Below are positions 7,923 through 17,667 of a DNA stretch of 64,000 nucleotides, one piece after another. The translations under genes and the position numbers were made by a program. Source of the stretch: Gloeobacter kilaueensis JS1 (GTDB lineage: Bacteria > Cyanobacteriota > Cyanobacteriia > Gloeobacterales > Gloeobacteraceae); the NCBI RefSeq assembly GCF_000484535.1, contig NC_022600.1:1922001-1986000 (forward strand). Direction: 5' to 3'. The stretch's first letter is position 1. Each line of letters starts with the position of its first letter. Below the pieces are notes generated by a model, which had not been told where the DNA came from, searched no databases, and worked only from the letters and a program-made list of their open reading frames with translations.

Positions 7923-9653
7923 ATGTCACAGCAATTTAACAGCATCCAGCTCATTGATCTTACGTATAATAGTATGCTTACCCTGATACATCCATATCTA
8001 GTTTCAGGACGTACTGAATCCGCAGCTTTTCTTCACTGGTTTTTGGTACACATATATAGACTTGATCAAATGTTGGTCGAAGATATTGTTTGTGATGGAC
8101 CTCAAGATAGAGGAATTGATGGAATATATGTGGATGAACATGAAGAGTACATAGACGTTTTTCAAACAAAAATTACACAGAATTCTTCAAGGACACTAGG
8201 CGATGTTGTACTAAAAGAGTTTTTAGGAACACTTCATCAATTTCAAACAATTGATAAAGTAGATTTATTAATCGCAACTGCTTCAAATCCTCAGCTTAAG
8301 GGCCTCCTTCTGGAAAAACGGAGCTTCTTTGAAAGAGGCTACCCTATACGAGGAATTTTTGTAACTAACATGGCAAAGAATGTTGACTCTGATAACTACT
8401 TGGAATCACTTGAGAGTGATACTAATATCGCGGATAAAAACGTTGAATTAAAAGTATGGGATAAGACTCTTATAGAGAGAATGTACGTCCCCGGAGAGCG
8501 AGCGATTCCCTCTACAACCGAAGCGTCTTTCGACATTTCTTACACCAATATAATTGACTATAACGTAGGTAACAGGGCAAGAGTTATAATTGCACCGATA
8601 TCCGCTACAGATCTTGTACATCTAGATGGTATCGATAACCAGAAGATTTTTGATTTGAACGTAAGAAAGAGTCTTGGTAAGACTAAAGTAAACAAGGATA
8701 TCACAAAGAGTATAGGAGATTTGAATGAACATAATCAGTTTATACTTTACCACAATGGGATTACAATCATTTGTAGTAGGGTTGATGTAGATTCTGAAAA
8801 AGGCAAAATAAAAATTCAGGGTTATGCAGTTGTCAACGGATGCCAGAGTCTGTCTTGCCTGTACGATAAACGTATGCAAGTAACACCTGATTTGAAAATA
8901 CTTACGAGGATAGTAGAGATCCAACCTGGGTCAGATCAGTTATTATCAAAAATTACATACAATAGCAATAATCAAAATGGTGTAAAAGCAAGGGATTTTC
9001 GCTCGAATAGTATTGTGCAAGTTAGGCTTCAAAATGAGATTAGACAGAACTACCCTAAATATTTTTATCAAATCAAACGTGGCGATGATCCTGGAGAAGC
9101 AGTTATCATTGATAGTGAACTTGCTGGCAAATTGTTGATTGTGTTTGATTTAAAGCAACCTTGGACAGTACATCAATCATATAAAATATTTGATGAAATG
9201 CATCAGGAAATATTTGCTCGACCAGAAGTAAATGGTGGCAGGATAGTTACTCTATTTGAAGTAATGAACGAGATTGAAAGGCACTTGAACACTATTGAGC
9301 CTCAGATTTTTGGCCGCTACCAAATGACTAAGTTCTTTATTTTATATATCTTACGCGAGATACTTGACTCAGACCCGATTGGCAAGAAGTTTTGTCGCAA
9401 ACCTGAGACGTTTTATGACACCGAAAAAGATTTGCAAAAATTGATTACGTGTATTCAACAACTGATTATAGATTTAGTCGTCGATCTCAATGGAGAATTT
9501 AGTGAAGAAGGTGCTAACTTCGATTTCAAAAGAGTATTGAAAACGCAAAGTTTATCTCGTCAACTAGCAAGGAAAGTAGTTGATGCTCATCAAAAGTTAG
9601 TATCGAGAGGACGAATCGACTCATTTTCTGCAGCCTGGGATGAAGCTAACTAA
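7923..9653 (+). CDS. AIPR-family protein with an N-terminal nuclease-like motif; probable phage defence
   Basis: The central part matches the AIPR (abortive infection phage resistance) family: FDLNVRKSLGKTKVNKDI, then FILYHNGITIICS and GYAVVNGCQSL. The first 90 residues contain DRGIDGIYVDE followed by YIDVFQTK, which fits the D...(D/E)xK core of Mrr-like restriction nucleases (candidate D66, D78, Q81, K83). About 576 residues is usual for the family. The gene is visibly AT-rich, with many AAA, ATT and TTA codons in a GC-rich chromosome, so recent transfer is likely. It has no partner gene, although an Uma2 gene lies 219 bases beyond it. The start is either the ATG at 7923 or the GTG at 7905; neither has a clear ribosome-binding site. 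A role in abortive infection is inferred from the family. Confidence 0.8.
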   Translation: MSQQFNSIQLIDLTYNSMLTLIHPYLVSGRTESAAFLHWFLVHIYRLDQMLVEDIVCDGPQDRGIDGIYVDEHEEYIDVFQTKITQNSSRTLGDVVLKEFLGTLHQFQTIDKVDLLIATASNPQLKGLLLEKRSFFERGYPIRGIFVTNMAKNVDSDNYLESLESDTNIADKNVELKVWDKTLIERMYVPGERAIPSTTEASFDISYTNIIDYNVGNRARVIIAPISATDLVHLDGIDNQKIFDLNVRKSLGKTKVNKDITKSIGDLNEHNQFILYHNGITIICSRVDVDSEKGKIKIQGYAVVNGCQSLSCLYDKRMQVTPDLKILTRIVEIQPGSDQLLSKITYNSNNQNGVKARDFRSNSIVQVRLQNEIRQNYPKYFYQIKRGDDPGEAVIIDSELAGKLLIVFDLKQPWTVHQSYKIFDEMHQEIFARPEVNGGRIVTLFEVMNEIERHLNTIEPQIFGRYQMTKFFILYILREILDSDPIGKKFCRKPETFYDTEKDLQKLITCIQQLIIDLVVDLNGEFSEEGANFDFKRVLKTQSLSRQLARKVVDAHQKLVSRGRIDSFSAAWDEAN

Positions 9654-9871
9654 ATCATTTTAAAGATTGTAAGCCTTTAGAAACTACATACAAAGAGAAG
9701 TTGAATCAATCAGCTAACCGCCACGTATACCACTCCCTAATGGTCTCCGACTATTGTTCGTAGTCTTTGCTCGAGAAATTGCAGGACTGGCCATGAAATA
9801 TCTTGAGAATCACAAGGACTTAAATAACTCGGATAGCGCACGAACAACAAAGTAAACCATGCGAGAGCAGC

Positions 9872-10681
9872 CTACATACTCTCTGGATCGATTCCTGCTG
9901 CTTTGAGTCGTTCGATAAGTGCCTGGGTGCGTTGTTCAGCTTCTCTAGCACGTTGCTCTGCCAAGTCTGCCCGTTGCCGCTCCAGTTCGGCTCGCTGCTG
10001 CTCCTGAATCCGCTTTTCCTGCTCGGTAGGGATCCACTGCCCTTCACTGTCGTACCACCGCAACCACTGCCGCTCCCAGTCGGCAAATCTCCCCCTCCAC
10101 AAGCCCAGGCCAATCTGCAGCTCTGCTATCCACAGACGACTCTCGGCTTGCTCCTGGTAAAACCCGTCTTCGAGCCGGAATATCTGGAGTGTGTCGTCTA
10201 CCCGGTTGAAGAGCACGTAGTAGGGCACCTGCAATATTTGCTCGTACACTTCCCACTTCGAGGGCGGTTGCTGGCCGCGCAGCGTCAGCCCCTGGTCCTC
10301 TTCGATCGTGTTGGGGGAAAGCAGTTCGACGACGACGAGGGGCGAGCGCCCTTCCTGCCAGCGCACATAGCTGAGGCGGCCCCCTTCGACGAAGCGAGGC
10401 ACACCGACGGCGGCGAACCAGTCCGGACGCTTGTAGTAGCGGGTGGTCGCTGAGTCGTAGTAGATATTCAAGTCGGCGGCAGTGAGCACCTGATCGATGG
10501 GCACGGTCTTTGGCTTGAAGGTCTGGCTGAGCAGTTGGGGCTGCCAGTCGTGGAACTGGTCGGGCAAACCGGGCTCCTCGGGGTTCTCGCTTGGTAAATC
10601 GTACATCGTTGGCAAGGAGGGGTCTGCCAGCGGCGTCGGAAATGGGGAACCTGGTTTGAAGGCACTCATCGCTTCACCCAA
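9872..10681 (-). CDS. Uma2-family (DUF820) PD-(D/E)xK nuclease-like protein
   Basis: This protein belongs to a family greatly expanded in cyanobacteria. Typical phrases are PDWFAAVGVPRFVEGG, VVVELLSPNTIEED, KWEVYEQILQVPYYVLFN and LGLWRG, in the usual order over residues 70-190. VVVELLSP would carry the acidic core residue of the restriction-endonuclease-like fold. The last 60 residues form a charged helix (repeats of ERQRADLAEQR type) that should make a coiled coil and is common in this family. Start is ATG at 10681. The cellular role of the family is not settled, and the position after the AIPR gene may be chance. The 218-base gap to the AIPR stop contains no gene that I can see. Confidence 0.85.
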   Translation of the reverse strand: MGEAMSAFKPGSPFPTPLADPSLPTMYDLPSENPEEPGLPDQFHDWQPQLLSQTFKPKTVPIDQVLTAADLNIYYDSATTRYYKRPDWFAAVGVPRFVEGGRLSYVRWQEGRSPLVVVELLSPNTIEEDQGLTLRGQQPPSKWEVYEQILQVPYYVLFNRVDDTLQIFRLEDGFYQEQAESRLWIAELQIGLGLWRGRFADWERQWLRWYDSEGQWIPTEQEKRIQEQQRAELERQRADLAEQRAREAEQRTQALIERLKAAGIDPESM

Positions 10682-10719
10682 GCGGCACGGTGGCTTTTAG
10701 TCTATCTTTTCGGACACTC

Positions 10720-11784
10720 TCAAGGATGAAAGAGAAAGGCGAAGGCGACGATCGCGTAGGTGGCAAGCAGTTGTACCCCTTCGAGCCAGTTGGAGCGGCC
10801 ATCGCTGGCGACGGAGTTGACGATCGTCACAGAGACGATCACCGCCACCACCTCGAAGAGGTTGAAGTCGAGGTCCATCGGCCTGCCCATCGCCCAACCC
10901 GCCAGCACGAGCACCGGGGCAACGAACATGGCAATCTGCAGGCTGGAGCCGATCGCGATCGTGAGGGCCAGGTCCATCTTGTTCTTCATCGCCACGGTGA
11001 CGGCGGTGGCGTGCTCGGCAGCGTTGCCCACCAGCGGCACGATAATCACACCGACAAACAGTTCAGTCAGCCCGAGGGCGCTGGTCGTCTTCTCGATTGC
11101 CCCCACCAGAAACTCGGACTCGAAGGCGATGAGCACCGTCGCCCCTAAAAGCGTCGCCACCGCCAGCGGCACGTTCACCTTCGATCGTGGATGCTCTTCT
11201 TCTTCTCCCTCGACCAGTTCGTACAGGTAACTGTGGGTGCGCAGCGAGAAGATGAGACTCAAAATGTAGACAGTAATAAGAATCAGGGCCGTCGCAAGCG
11301 ACAGGTTGCGAATCGCCCCCGGCACCAGTTGCGGCGTCGTAGCGTGGACCGCCGCCGGCAAGAGCATCGCGATCACCGCCAGCGTCATCAAGGAAGCGTT
11401 CAATCGGGCGACGATGGGCTGGAACTCCTGCTCCTTGAACTTCAGACCGCCTAAGAACACCGCCAGTCCCACCACCAGCAATATGTTGCCGATGATCGAG
11501 CCTGTGAGGCTGGCTTTGACGACCGAGTAAAGCCCGGCGTTGAGCGCCACCAGGGCGATGATCAGTTCGGTGGCGTTGCCGAAGGTGGCGTTGAGCAGAC
11601 CACCGATCGTCGGCCCGCTCACCACGGCAATTTCTTCGGTGGCCTGGCCCATAAATTTGGCCAGCGGCACGATCGCGAGCACCGAGGTCGTAAAGATGAC
11701 GACCGGATCCCAGTGCAGCAGTTCCGCTGCGATCGAGACCGGCACAAAGGCGAGCATCGCCAGAAAAAACCAGTTGCTTTTCAT
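10720..11784 (-). CDS. cax: calcium/proton antiporter, CaCA superfamily (CAX)
   Basis: This is an inner-membrane antiporter expected to export Ca2+ in exchange for protons. Both alpha-repeats are visible: GPTIGGLLNATFGNATELII near residue 60 and VPLVGNAAEHATAVTVAMKN near residue 250. Each carries the acidic residue that binds the cation (Glu in NATE and NAAEH). About ten to eleven hydrophobic segments surround an acidic loop, GEEEEHP, near residue 190. The 354-residue length is typical. It is divergent from the next gene, and an inverted repeat lies in the 90-base gap. Salt tolerance at alkaline pH is a known role for cyanobacterial homologues. Confidence 0.93.
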   Translation of the reverse strand: MKSNWFFLAMLAFVPVSIAAELLHWDPVVIFTTSVLAIVPLAKFMGQATEEIAVVSGPTIGGLLNATFGNATELIIALVALNAGLYSVVKASLTGSIIGNILLVVGLAVFLGGLKFKEQEFQPIVARLNASLMTLAVIAMLLPAAVHATTPQLVPGAIRNLSLATALILITVYILSLIFSLRTHSYLYELVEGEEEEHPRSKVNVPLAVATLLGATVLIAFESEFLVGAIEKTTSALGLTELFVGVIIVPLVGNAAEHATAVTVAMKNKMDLALTIAIGSSLQIAMFVAPVLVLAGWAMGRPMDLDFNLFEVVAVIVSVTIVNSVASDGRSNWLEGVQLLATYAIVAFAFLFHP

Positions 11785-11804
11785 CTACACCGCAGGGTGA
11801 ACAG

Positions 11805-11833
11805 GATCCAGCTAGGGCTATCCTGGCTGGATC
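11805..11833. promoter_or_regulatory. 8-bp inverted repeat in the divergent cax promoter region
   Basis: GATCCAGC at 11805-11812 and GCTGGATC at 11826-11833 are exact inverted repeats separated by 13 bases. They lie between cax (starting at 11784, leftward) and the gene starting at 11875. The arrangement suits an operator for one or both genes, but no regulator can be named. Confidence 0.3.
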
Positions 11834-11874
11834 GTATCACTGGCTAAGATAGAGATAGATTTGCGCGGTGCAGC

Positions 11875-12288
11875 ATGATCCATGCTCTGATCTGGTTGCC
11901 CCTGCTCGCCCTGTTTGGCTATCTGGCCTGGGCGGGCTGGAACGAGTACCAGAAAGTTCAGGCGTATAGCCAGTGGGCACAGGACTTTGACAACGCCAAG
12001 TACGACCTGCTCGCCGTCGCTGGCCGCAAGGACAATCGGCTGGTCTGGGGACGACCGACGCGCAAGGGTCCTATCGATCTGCAGTCTGTCTCGCTGCAGA
12101 CAGTCAAGGACGTTTCTCTTTACATCGATGGCAGGCCAATCAGCCCAGAAACTCCACCGGCAAAAGCCCGGCAAATCGCCCTCCGCCTTACCCTCGCTGA
12201 TCCCCAGAGGCAAATATCTATACCGTTTACCGAGGCTCCCCTCGCTGCCCGCTGGTGTAAACTTCTGCAACAAAATCTTGTCAGCTAA
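11875..12288 (+). CDS. small membrane-anchored protein of unknown function
   Basis: This protein has 137 residues. The first 22 (MIHALIWLPLLALFGYLAWAGW) form one membrane span, followed by a soluble part containing WGRPTRKGPIDLQSVSL and a C-terminal half that may be beta-rich. I recognise no family. It precedes nrdR by 39 bases on the same strand, so the two may share a transcript, and it faces away from the Ca2+ antiporter gene. The codon pattern matches its neighbours and the frame is undisturbed, so it is probably real. Confidence 0.7.
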   Translation: MIHALIWLPLLALFGYLAWAGWNEYQKVQAYSQWAQDFDNAKYDLLAVAGRKDNRLVWGRPTRKGPIDLQSVSLQTVKDVSLYIDGRPISPETPPAKARQIALRLTLADPQRQISIPFTEAPLAARWCKLLQQNLVS

Positions 12289-12327
12289 CCAGTTTCGCCC
12301 CCGAAACTGATTCAATAGTCGGTAATT

Positions 12328-12846
12328 ATGCTTTGCCCGTTTTGCTCCTACTCCGATAACCGTGTCCTCGAGTCCCGATTGGCCGAGGAAGGGGAGAGTG
12401 TGCGCCGCCGCCGCGAGTGCAAGCAGTGCCGTCGGCGCTTCACCACCTACGAGCGCATCGAATTTGTCCCGACCGTCGTGATCAAGCGCAACGGGCGACG
12501 CGAAAACTTCGACCGCTCCAAGGTGCTGCGCGGCGTGACGATTGCCTGCGAAAAGACCGATGTTCCACCTGAACTCATCGAGCAACTCGTCGATGACCTG
12601 CAGGCCGAGCTGCAGCAGCGCTCCAGTCGCGAGGTGACGAGCGCTGAGATCGGTGAAATCGTCCTCAGTCTGCTCAAGCCCCTCAACGAGGTCGCCTACG
12701 TGCGCTTCGCCTCGGTCTACCGCAAGTTCAAGGGTGTGACCGATTTTGTGAGCGAACTGCAAAAATTTGAAGCGAACGCCGAACTCGATACGCTCAAGGC
12801 GAGGCTCGAACGCCTCGCCGCAACGCCCGAGCAGCAGGGCGACTGA
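12328..12846 (+). CDS. nrdR: transcriptional repressor NrdR
   Basis: NrdR represses ribonucleotide reductase genes in response to ATP/dATP. The N-terminal zinc ribbon is complete: CPFC near residue 3 and CKQC near residue 31. It is followed by an ATP-cone domain from about residue 48 ([21 protein letters not shown] through [14 protein letters not shown]). At 172 residues it is slightly longer than usual (about 150-160). The extra part is a charged C-terminal helix. Start is ATG at 12328. No ribonucleotide reductase gene is in the window, so its targets lie elsewhere. Confidence 0.96.
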   Translation: MLCPFCSYSDNRVLESRLAEEGESVRRRRECKQCRRRFTTYERIEFVPTVVIKRNGRRENFDRSKVLRGVTIACEKTDVPPELIEQLVDDLQAELQQRSSREVTSAEIGEIVLSLLKPLNEVAYVRFASVYRKFKGVTDFVSELQKFEANAELDTLKARLERLAATPEQQGD

Positions 12847-12861
12847 GGCATCTTTTTGCCC

Positions 12862-13137
12862 TCAGTCCTGGACGACCTCGACGGCGTGGATGCGGTTGAC
12901 ATCGAGAGTTTCTTGCCGGTCGCCCATTTTGTAGTGCAGGAACTCGGTGCCGTCGTGGGTCACCAGATCGACGGGTTCGACGACGATCTGTTCGTGAAAA
13001 TCTTTAAGTTGAAGGCGCAGTTTCTGGTGCAGGGTGATCGCCGATTCGAGCACATCCAGCTCGTCGCAGCGGCTCAACTGGTCCGGGTACGGCTCACCCG
13101 CCCCTTCGATGCGATCGGCGTGCATTTTTTCAGACAT
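12862..13137 (-). CDS. Rof-like protein (possible Rho antiterminator fold)
   Basis: This protein has 91 residues. The pattern C-x-E-x-DVLE-x-A, H-x-KLRLQLKD, VDLV, GTEFLHY and a closing TLDVNRIHAVE follows the small beta-barrel Rof (YaeO) family. E. coli Rof binds the Rho hexamer and inhibits termination. The start ATG at 13137 is preceded by GGAGG at eight bases, which supports translation. It converges on nrdR with 15 bases between the stop codons. The match is a motif impression only. Because Rho is generally missing in cyanobacteria, another role, such as RNA binding through an Sm-like barrel, is possible. Confidence 0.5.
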   Translation of the reverse strand: MSEKMHADRIEGAGEPYPDQLSRCDELDVLESAITLHQKLRLQLKDFHEQIVVEPVDLVTHDGTEFLHYKMGDRQETLDVNRIHAVEVVQD

Positions 13138-13211
13138 CTCGCTTTCCTCCCAAGACTTCGATGGTAGAAGTTTAGCGCCAGTGGCGCTTCCTCCTCGCGG
13201 TACAGCGCACT

Positions 13212-14558
13212 TTAAGTCAGCAGGCGGGCGAGGCTCGGCAGCGCTTCGCCGTAGGTCGGATGGATGTGGACCGACTGCTCAAGCAGTTGCCAGCTTGAAC
13301 CGGCCTGCATGTGGGCGAGCAGCACATGCACCAGTTCGGCGGCCTCGTAGCCCACCAGCGTCGCCCCGAGGATGCGATCGGTCTCACTATCGACCACCAG
13401 TTGATAAAAGCCCAAGTCGTGTCCCCACTCGATGGCGCGGGCGATGTAGGTCATGGGCAAAGTGACGGCGCGGGTCTTAAAACCCTGTTTTTTGGCCTGC
13501 TCACCGGTGAATCCGACCCGGCCCACCTGGGGCTCGGTGTAGACGGCATAGCCGAGTACCCGGTCGTCGCGGCGGCGATCCTCGCCTTTGAGGATGGCTG
13601 TGAGGCGGCGGTAGTCCTCCCAGGAGACGTGGGTAAAGGCCGGTTGACCGGCAACGTCGCCGATGGCGTAGACGCCGGGGGCCGTCGTCCGAAACTGCTC
13701 GTCGATCTTCACGTAGCCCTGCTCGTCCAGTTCGACACCGGCGGCGGGGGCGTCGAGGGCATCGGTGTTGGGTCTGCGGCCAGTGGCGACCAGGAGCGCT
13801 TCGCCTGTCAGGGTAGAACCGTCGCTTAGATGGAGAGTGTAGATGCCCTGTTCGTAGTGCAGTTGATCGACTCTGACCCCGAGGTGCAGGTCGATATTGT
13901 CGCGGTGAAAAGCCTCGGCCAAAACGTCGCTGACTTGCTGCGCTTCGCTATTGAGCAGGTGCGCGTGGCGGTGGACAAGATGCACTTTGCTGCCGAGGCG
14001 GGCCAGCCCCTGGCCCAGTTCCAGGCCGATGTAGCCGCCTCCGAGGACGATGGTGTGCTCGGGCAGGTTCTTTTGATCGAAGAAGTTGAGGTTGGTGAGG
14101 ACGGGCACCTCCCTCAGGCCAGGGATCTCGGGCAGTTGGGGCGAGGTGCCGGTGTTGAGGACGATGAGCGGTGCCTGGACGCTCACCCCGCCGCCGGTGA
14201 TCGTCTGGCCGTCGCTGAAGCGGCCTTCGGCGCGCACGACGCGCACGCCTGCTTTTACGAGGCGCTGCTCGACCCCCTGGTTGAAGCGGTCGCGGATGCT
14301 GCGTACCCGCTCCATCACCTGGGCAAAATCGACTCTGACCTCGGCGTGGATGCCAAGGGCGGCGGCCTGTCTTGCCCGCCCGGCGGCGTGGGCGGCGGCC
14401 AGAAATGCTTTGGAGGGGGTGCAGCCGTAGTTGATGCAACTGCCGCCCAGGCTGCGGCGCTCGAAGAGCACGACCTGTTTGCCCGCCGCCGCCAGATCTG
14501 CGGCCAGGGGGACGCCGCCCTGTCCGCTGCCGACAATTACTGCGTCTACCCGCTCCAT
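13212..14558 (-). CDS. FAD pyridine nucleotide-disulfide oxidoreductase, mercuric reductase-like
   Basis: This 448-residue flavoprotein has an N-terminal FAD motif (VIVGSGQGGVPLAADLAAAG) and a redox-active disulfide in GGSCINYGCTPSK. It also has a second nucleotide fold (VLGGGYIGLELGQGLARLG), the ATGRRPNTD motif, the FAD-binding YAIGDVAG and a C-terminal dimer domain ending with the catalytic HIHPTYGEAL. This is the layout of dihydrolipoamide dehydrogenase and mercuric reductase. It lacks the N-terminal metal-binding domain and the C-terminal Cys pair of true MerA, so mercury reduction is doubtful. I prefer the ATG at 14558, with GGAGAAG upstream, over the GTG at 14579. The in vivo substrate is unknown. 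Confidence 0.88.
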   Translation of the reverse strand: MERVDAVIVGSGQGGVPLAADLAAAGKQVVLFERRSLGGSCINYGCTPSKAFLAAAHAAGRARQAAALGIHAEVRVDFAQVMERVRSIRDRFNQGVEQRLVKAGVRVVRAEGRFSDGQTITGGGVSVQAPLIVLNTGTSPQLPEIPGLREVPVLTNLNFFDQKNLPEHTIVLGGGYIGLELGQGLARLGSKVHLVHRHAHLLNSEAQQVSDVLAEAFHRDNIDLHLGVRVDQLHYEQGIYTLHLSDGSTLTGEALLVATGRRPNTDALDAPAAGVELDEQGYVKIDEQFRTTAPGVYAIGDVAGQPAFTHVSWEDYRRLTAILKGEDRRRDDRVLGYAVYTEPQVGRVGFTGEQAKKQGFKTRAVTLPMTYIARAIEWGHDLGFYQLVVDSETDRILGATLVGYEAAELVHVLLAHMQAGSSWQLLEQSVHIHPTYGEALPSLARLLT

Positions 14559-14667
14559 ACCTGTCTTCTCCACTGCCACGTTCTAGAGGATTTGAATCCA
14601 CCGCTGCGCTTCTGGGGCGATAGAGAGATTGCTTTCGTCGCTTGTTGTTTTTGAGTATAGCTGGAAA

Positions 14668-14862
14668 TGTCCCCCACCTCCCCATACCCCCCTGCCCCCC
14701 TTTCCCCTCCTTCCCCCGCCGGGGAAAGAGGGGAAAGGGGGGTTCACTGTAACTGGGCTGCCCACTGGCTCGGCGAAGTAAGTTCTGGATTTGTCTTACT
14801 CCCCTCGCCCCTTGTGGGAGAGGGGCTGGCCCCTTTTGGGGCCAGGTGGGTGAGGGGTGACG
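14668..14862 (+). repeat. GC-rich dispersed repeat, copy A
   Basis: This segment is repeated in inverted orientation at about 48335-48525. The most exact shared blocks are GTTCACTGTAACTGGGCTGC at 14742-14761 (other strand at 48414-48433), TTGTCTTACTCCCCTC at 14791-14806, and TTGTGGGAGAGGGGCTGG just after. C-rich runs flank them, and there is an internal palindromic part, CCTTTCCCC with GGGGAAAGG. The GH63 stop codon lies inside it. It resembles a non-coding mobile repeat that settles at gene 3' ends. Confidence 0.8.
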
Positions 14863-17507
14863 GTGGCCGGGGAGCGCCGGGTAGCAAGCTGAGAGATCAA
14901 GTTGGCCACCAGGCCCGTCCAGCCGGTCTGGTGGCTGGCACCGATGCCAGCACCGTTGTCGCCGTGGAAGTACTCATAGAAAAGCAATAGCTCGGGCTGG
15001 AAGGGCAGGTGGGTACCGCCGAAGACGGGCCGCTGTCCCTGGGGGTCGGTTTTGAAGATCGAGACGAGGCGGCGGGAGAGTTCGGCGGCGACCTCGTCGA
15101 GGGTTTGATACTGGCCTGTGCCGGTCGGGCATTCTATCTGGAAGCTGTCTCCCCAATAGCGGTAGAAGCGCTGCAGTGCGCCGATGAGCAGGTAATTTAC
15201 CGGAAACCAGACCGGCCCCCGCCAGTTGGAATTGCCGCCAAACAGGCCACTACTCGATTCGGCAGGCTCGTAATCGACCCGGTGGAGCGTCCCATCTGTT
15301 TCGAAGAGATAGGGCTCGCGGGCGTGGCAGCGGGAGATGGCCCGGATGCCGTGGGGGCTTAAAAATTCGCTCTCGTCGAGCAGGCGGCCCAGGATTTGCC
15401 GGAGTTTGTCGCGGTTGACGATGGCAAGCAGTCGGTGGGCACCGACGCCCGGCGTCTCCATGCAGGCGACGTTTTGCCTCAGATCGGGCCGGTTGTGGAT
15501 GAACCACTCCAGGCGACGCTTGAAGCCCGGCAGCCGTTCGAGAGTCTGGGGGCCGAGGGTCTCGATCGCCAGAAGCGGTATCAGGCCCACCAGCGAGCGC
15601 ACCTTCAGGCGCAGGTGCCGGTCGTCTTCGAGGTGCAGCACGTCGTAGTAAAAGCCGTCCTCTTCGTCCCATAGCTCGATGTCCTCGCCGCCGATGTGGT
15701 TCATCGCGTCGGCGATGTAGAGAAAATGCTCGAAGAATTTGCTCGCGATGTCCTCGTAGGCGGGGTTTTCGAGGGCCAGCTCGATCGCGATGGCGAGCAT
15801 GTTCAGGCAGTACATGCCCATCCAGCTGGTGCCGTCGCACTGATCGATGTGGCCGCCGGTCGGTAGCCGGGCGCTGCGATCGAAGACGCCGATGTTGTCG
15901 AGACCTAAAAAGCCTCCCTGGAAGACGTTTTTTCCTTCGGCGTCCTTGCGGTTCACCCACCAGGTAAAGTTGAGCAGCAACTTTTGAAAGACGCGCTCCA
16001 GAAACACGCGGTCGGTGCGGCCATAGATTTGCTGCTCGATCTGGTAGACCTCCAGTGTCGCCCAGGCGTGGACGGGCGGGTTGACGTCGCCGAACTGCCA
16101 CTCGTAGGCCGGAATCTGGCCATTGGGGTGCATGTACCATTCGCGGGTCAATAGTTCGAGCTGGCTTTTGGCAAAGTCCGGATCGATGAGTGCCAGAGAA
16201 ACTGCGTGGAAGGCCAGATCCCAGGCGGCGAACCAGGGGTACTCCCACTTGTCGGGCATCGAGAGGATGTCCTCGTTGTAGAGGTGGAACCACTCGTGGT
16301 TGCGGCCCCGGCGGCGCTCAGCAGGCGGGGGCGGTCCTGCCGGGTCGCCCGCGAGCCACTGCTCGACGACAAAGTGGTAGTACTGCTTGTTCCAGAGCAT
16401 TCCGGCAAACGCCTGGCGCTGGATCTGGCGCTCCTCCTCGCTCAGCCCGGCGGGGGCGAGGCGCTGATAAAAGGCGTCCGCCTCCTCGATCCGCTCGCGA
16501 AAGACCATCTCGAAGTCGCTGTCGAACGGATCGGCGAGATCAGCAGCGTTGCTCAATCGCAGGCGGACCACCTTCGTCTTGCCGGGGCGGATCGTCGAGA
16601 CGTAGTGGGCGGCCACCTTCGTGCCGACTGCTTCTGGGTTGACCGCGCCGGTCTGCCCATCCACGACGCAGGCGTGAAAGGCGTCCTTGACGTAGGGGGA
16701 GCGGTTGGGCGCGCCGAAGAGACGCTCGTTGTTGGTCTCGTTCTCCGTAAAAAGCAGTTCTCGTGGGCCCTCGCAGTAGAGCCAGCGCTTGCCCAGAATC
16801 GGGTGGTCAGCCTCGACGCAGCGGCAGGGCGTCTCGGCGTCGAGCCCCCGCAGGCTGGGTCTTGGACTCTCCGGCTGCCACGACCAGGTGTTGCGAAACC
16901 AGAGCGTCGGCAGCAGGTGGATGGGCTTTTCCTCTGGGCCGCGATTGGTGACGCTGATCTGGATGAGCAGGTCTTCCTGGGACGCTTTGGCGTACTCGAC
17001 CACCACATCGAAGTAGCGATCGTCGGCGAACACGCCGGTATCTACCAGCTCGAACTCGGGCGCTCCCCGCCCCCGCCGCCGGTTCTCCGCCACCAGTTCG
17101 GCGTAGGGAAACGCCCGCTGGGGATACTTGTAGAGGTACTTCATGTAGGCATGGCTGGGGAGATTGTCGAGATAGAAGTAATACTCTTTGACGTCCTCGC
17201 CGTGGTTGCCCTCGCTGCCCGAAAGGCCAAACAGCCGCTCCTTGAGAATTGGATCGGCCTCGTTCCAGAGGGCGACGGCAAAACACAGGTACTGGTGGTT
17301 GTCGCTGATCCCGGCGATGCCGTCTTCTCCCCAGCGGTAGGCGCGGCTCCTCGCCTGGTCGTGGGGAAGGTAGTCCCAGGCGGTGCCGTTCTCGCTGTAA
17401 TCCTCGCGCACGGTGCCCCACTGGCGCTCCGACAGATAGGGTCCCCAGCGCCGCCAGTGCGCCTGGCGGGTACGGGAGGCAGCCAGTCTCTGTTCTTCTG
17501 CTGTCAT
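14796..17507 (-). CDS. GH63-type (MGH1-like) glucosidase
   Basis: This large cytosolic glycoside hydrolase (903 residues from the ATG at 17507) has an N-terminal beta domain (about residues 1-330) and an (alpha/alpha)6 barrel after it. Barrel phrases include [54 protein letters not shown] and [15 protein letters not shown], as in the GH63/mannosylglycerate-hydrolase-like group. A role on glucosylglycerate-type compatible solutes or short alpha-glucosides is inferred. An in-frame GTG/ATG extension to 17615 is possible, but AGAAG before 17507 and the family N-terminus favour the shorter form. The last 20 or so residues (ending HKGRGE) are encoded by the dispersed repeat, so the native C-terminus was replaced or extended. 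Confidence 0.88.
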   Translation of the reverse strand: MTAEEQRLAASRTRQAHWRRWGPYLSERQWGTVREDYSENGTAWDYLPHDQARSRAYRWGEDGIAGISDNHQYLCFAVALWNEADPILKERLFGLSGSEGNHGEDVKEYYFYLDNLPSHAYMKYLYKYPQRAFPYAELVAENRRRGRGAPEFELVDTGVFADDRYFDVVVEYAKASQEDLLIQISVTNRGPEEKPIHLLPTLWFRNTWSWQPESPRPSLRGLDAETPCRCVEADHPILGKRWLYCEGPRELLFTENETNNERLFGAPNRSPYVKDAFHACVVDGQTGAVNPEAVGTKVAAHYVSTIRPGKTKVVRLRLSNAADLADPFDSDFEMVFRERIEEADAFYQRLAPAGLSEEERQIQRQAFAGMLWNKQYYHFVVEQWLAGDPAGPPPPAERRRGRNHEWFHLYNEDILSMPDKWEYPWFAAWDLAFHAVSLALIDPDFAKSQLELLTREWYMHPNGQIPAYEWQFGDVNPPVHAWATLEVYQIEQQIYGRTDRVFLERVFQKLLLNFTWWVNRKDAEGKNVFQGGFLGLDNIGVFDRSARLPTGGHIDQCDGTSWMGMYCLNMLAIAIELALENPAYEDIASKFFEHFLYIADAMNHIGGEDIELWDEEDGFYYDVLHLEDDRHLRLKVRSLVGLIPLLAIETLGPQTLERLPGFKRRLEWFIHNRPDLRQNVACMETPGVGAHRLLAIVNRDKLRQILGRLLDESEFLSPHGIRAISRCHAREPYLFETDGTLHRVDYEPAESSSGLFGGNSNWRGPVWFPVNYLLIGALQRFYRYWGDSFQIECPTGTGQYQTLDEVAAELSRRLVSIFKTDPQGQRPVFGGTHLPFQPELLLFYEYFHGDNGAGIGASHQTGWTGLVANLISQLATRRSPATVTPHPPGPKRGQPLSHKGRGE

Positions 17508-17667
17508 AAAATGCTTCTTCTCCCAGGAGGCAGGCACCTGGCACCTGTAGAATGCCGTTGCCTTACATGAGATACGCGCCGCTGCGCTCCAGTAGATGAG
17601 CCCTACTTGTGCCACCGGGCGACGGCAGTAGTATGGATGGGCTACTGTCTTTCAGCGTGCTTGCATC

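Noticed and set aside
13212-14558. mercury-resistance gene (merA)
   Set aside because: The fold fits, but the N-terminal metal-binding domain, the C-terminal Cys pair and any mer neighbours are missing.
16206-17570. 454-codon frame opposite the GH63 gene
   Set aside because: It is an antisense shadow; the GH63 motifs on the minus strand are continuous across this region.
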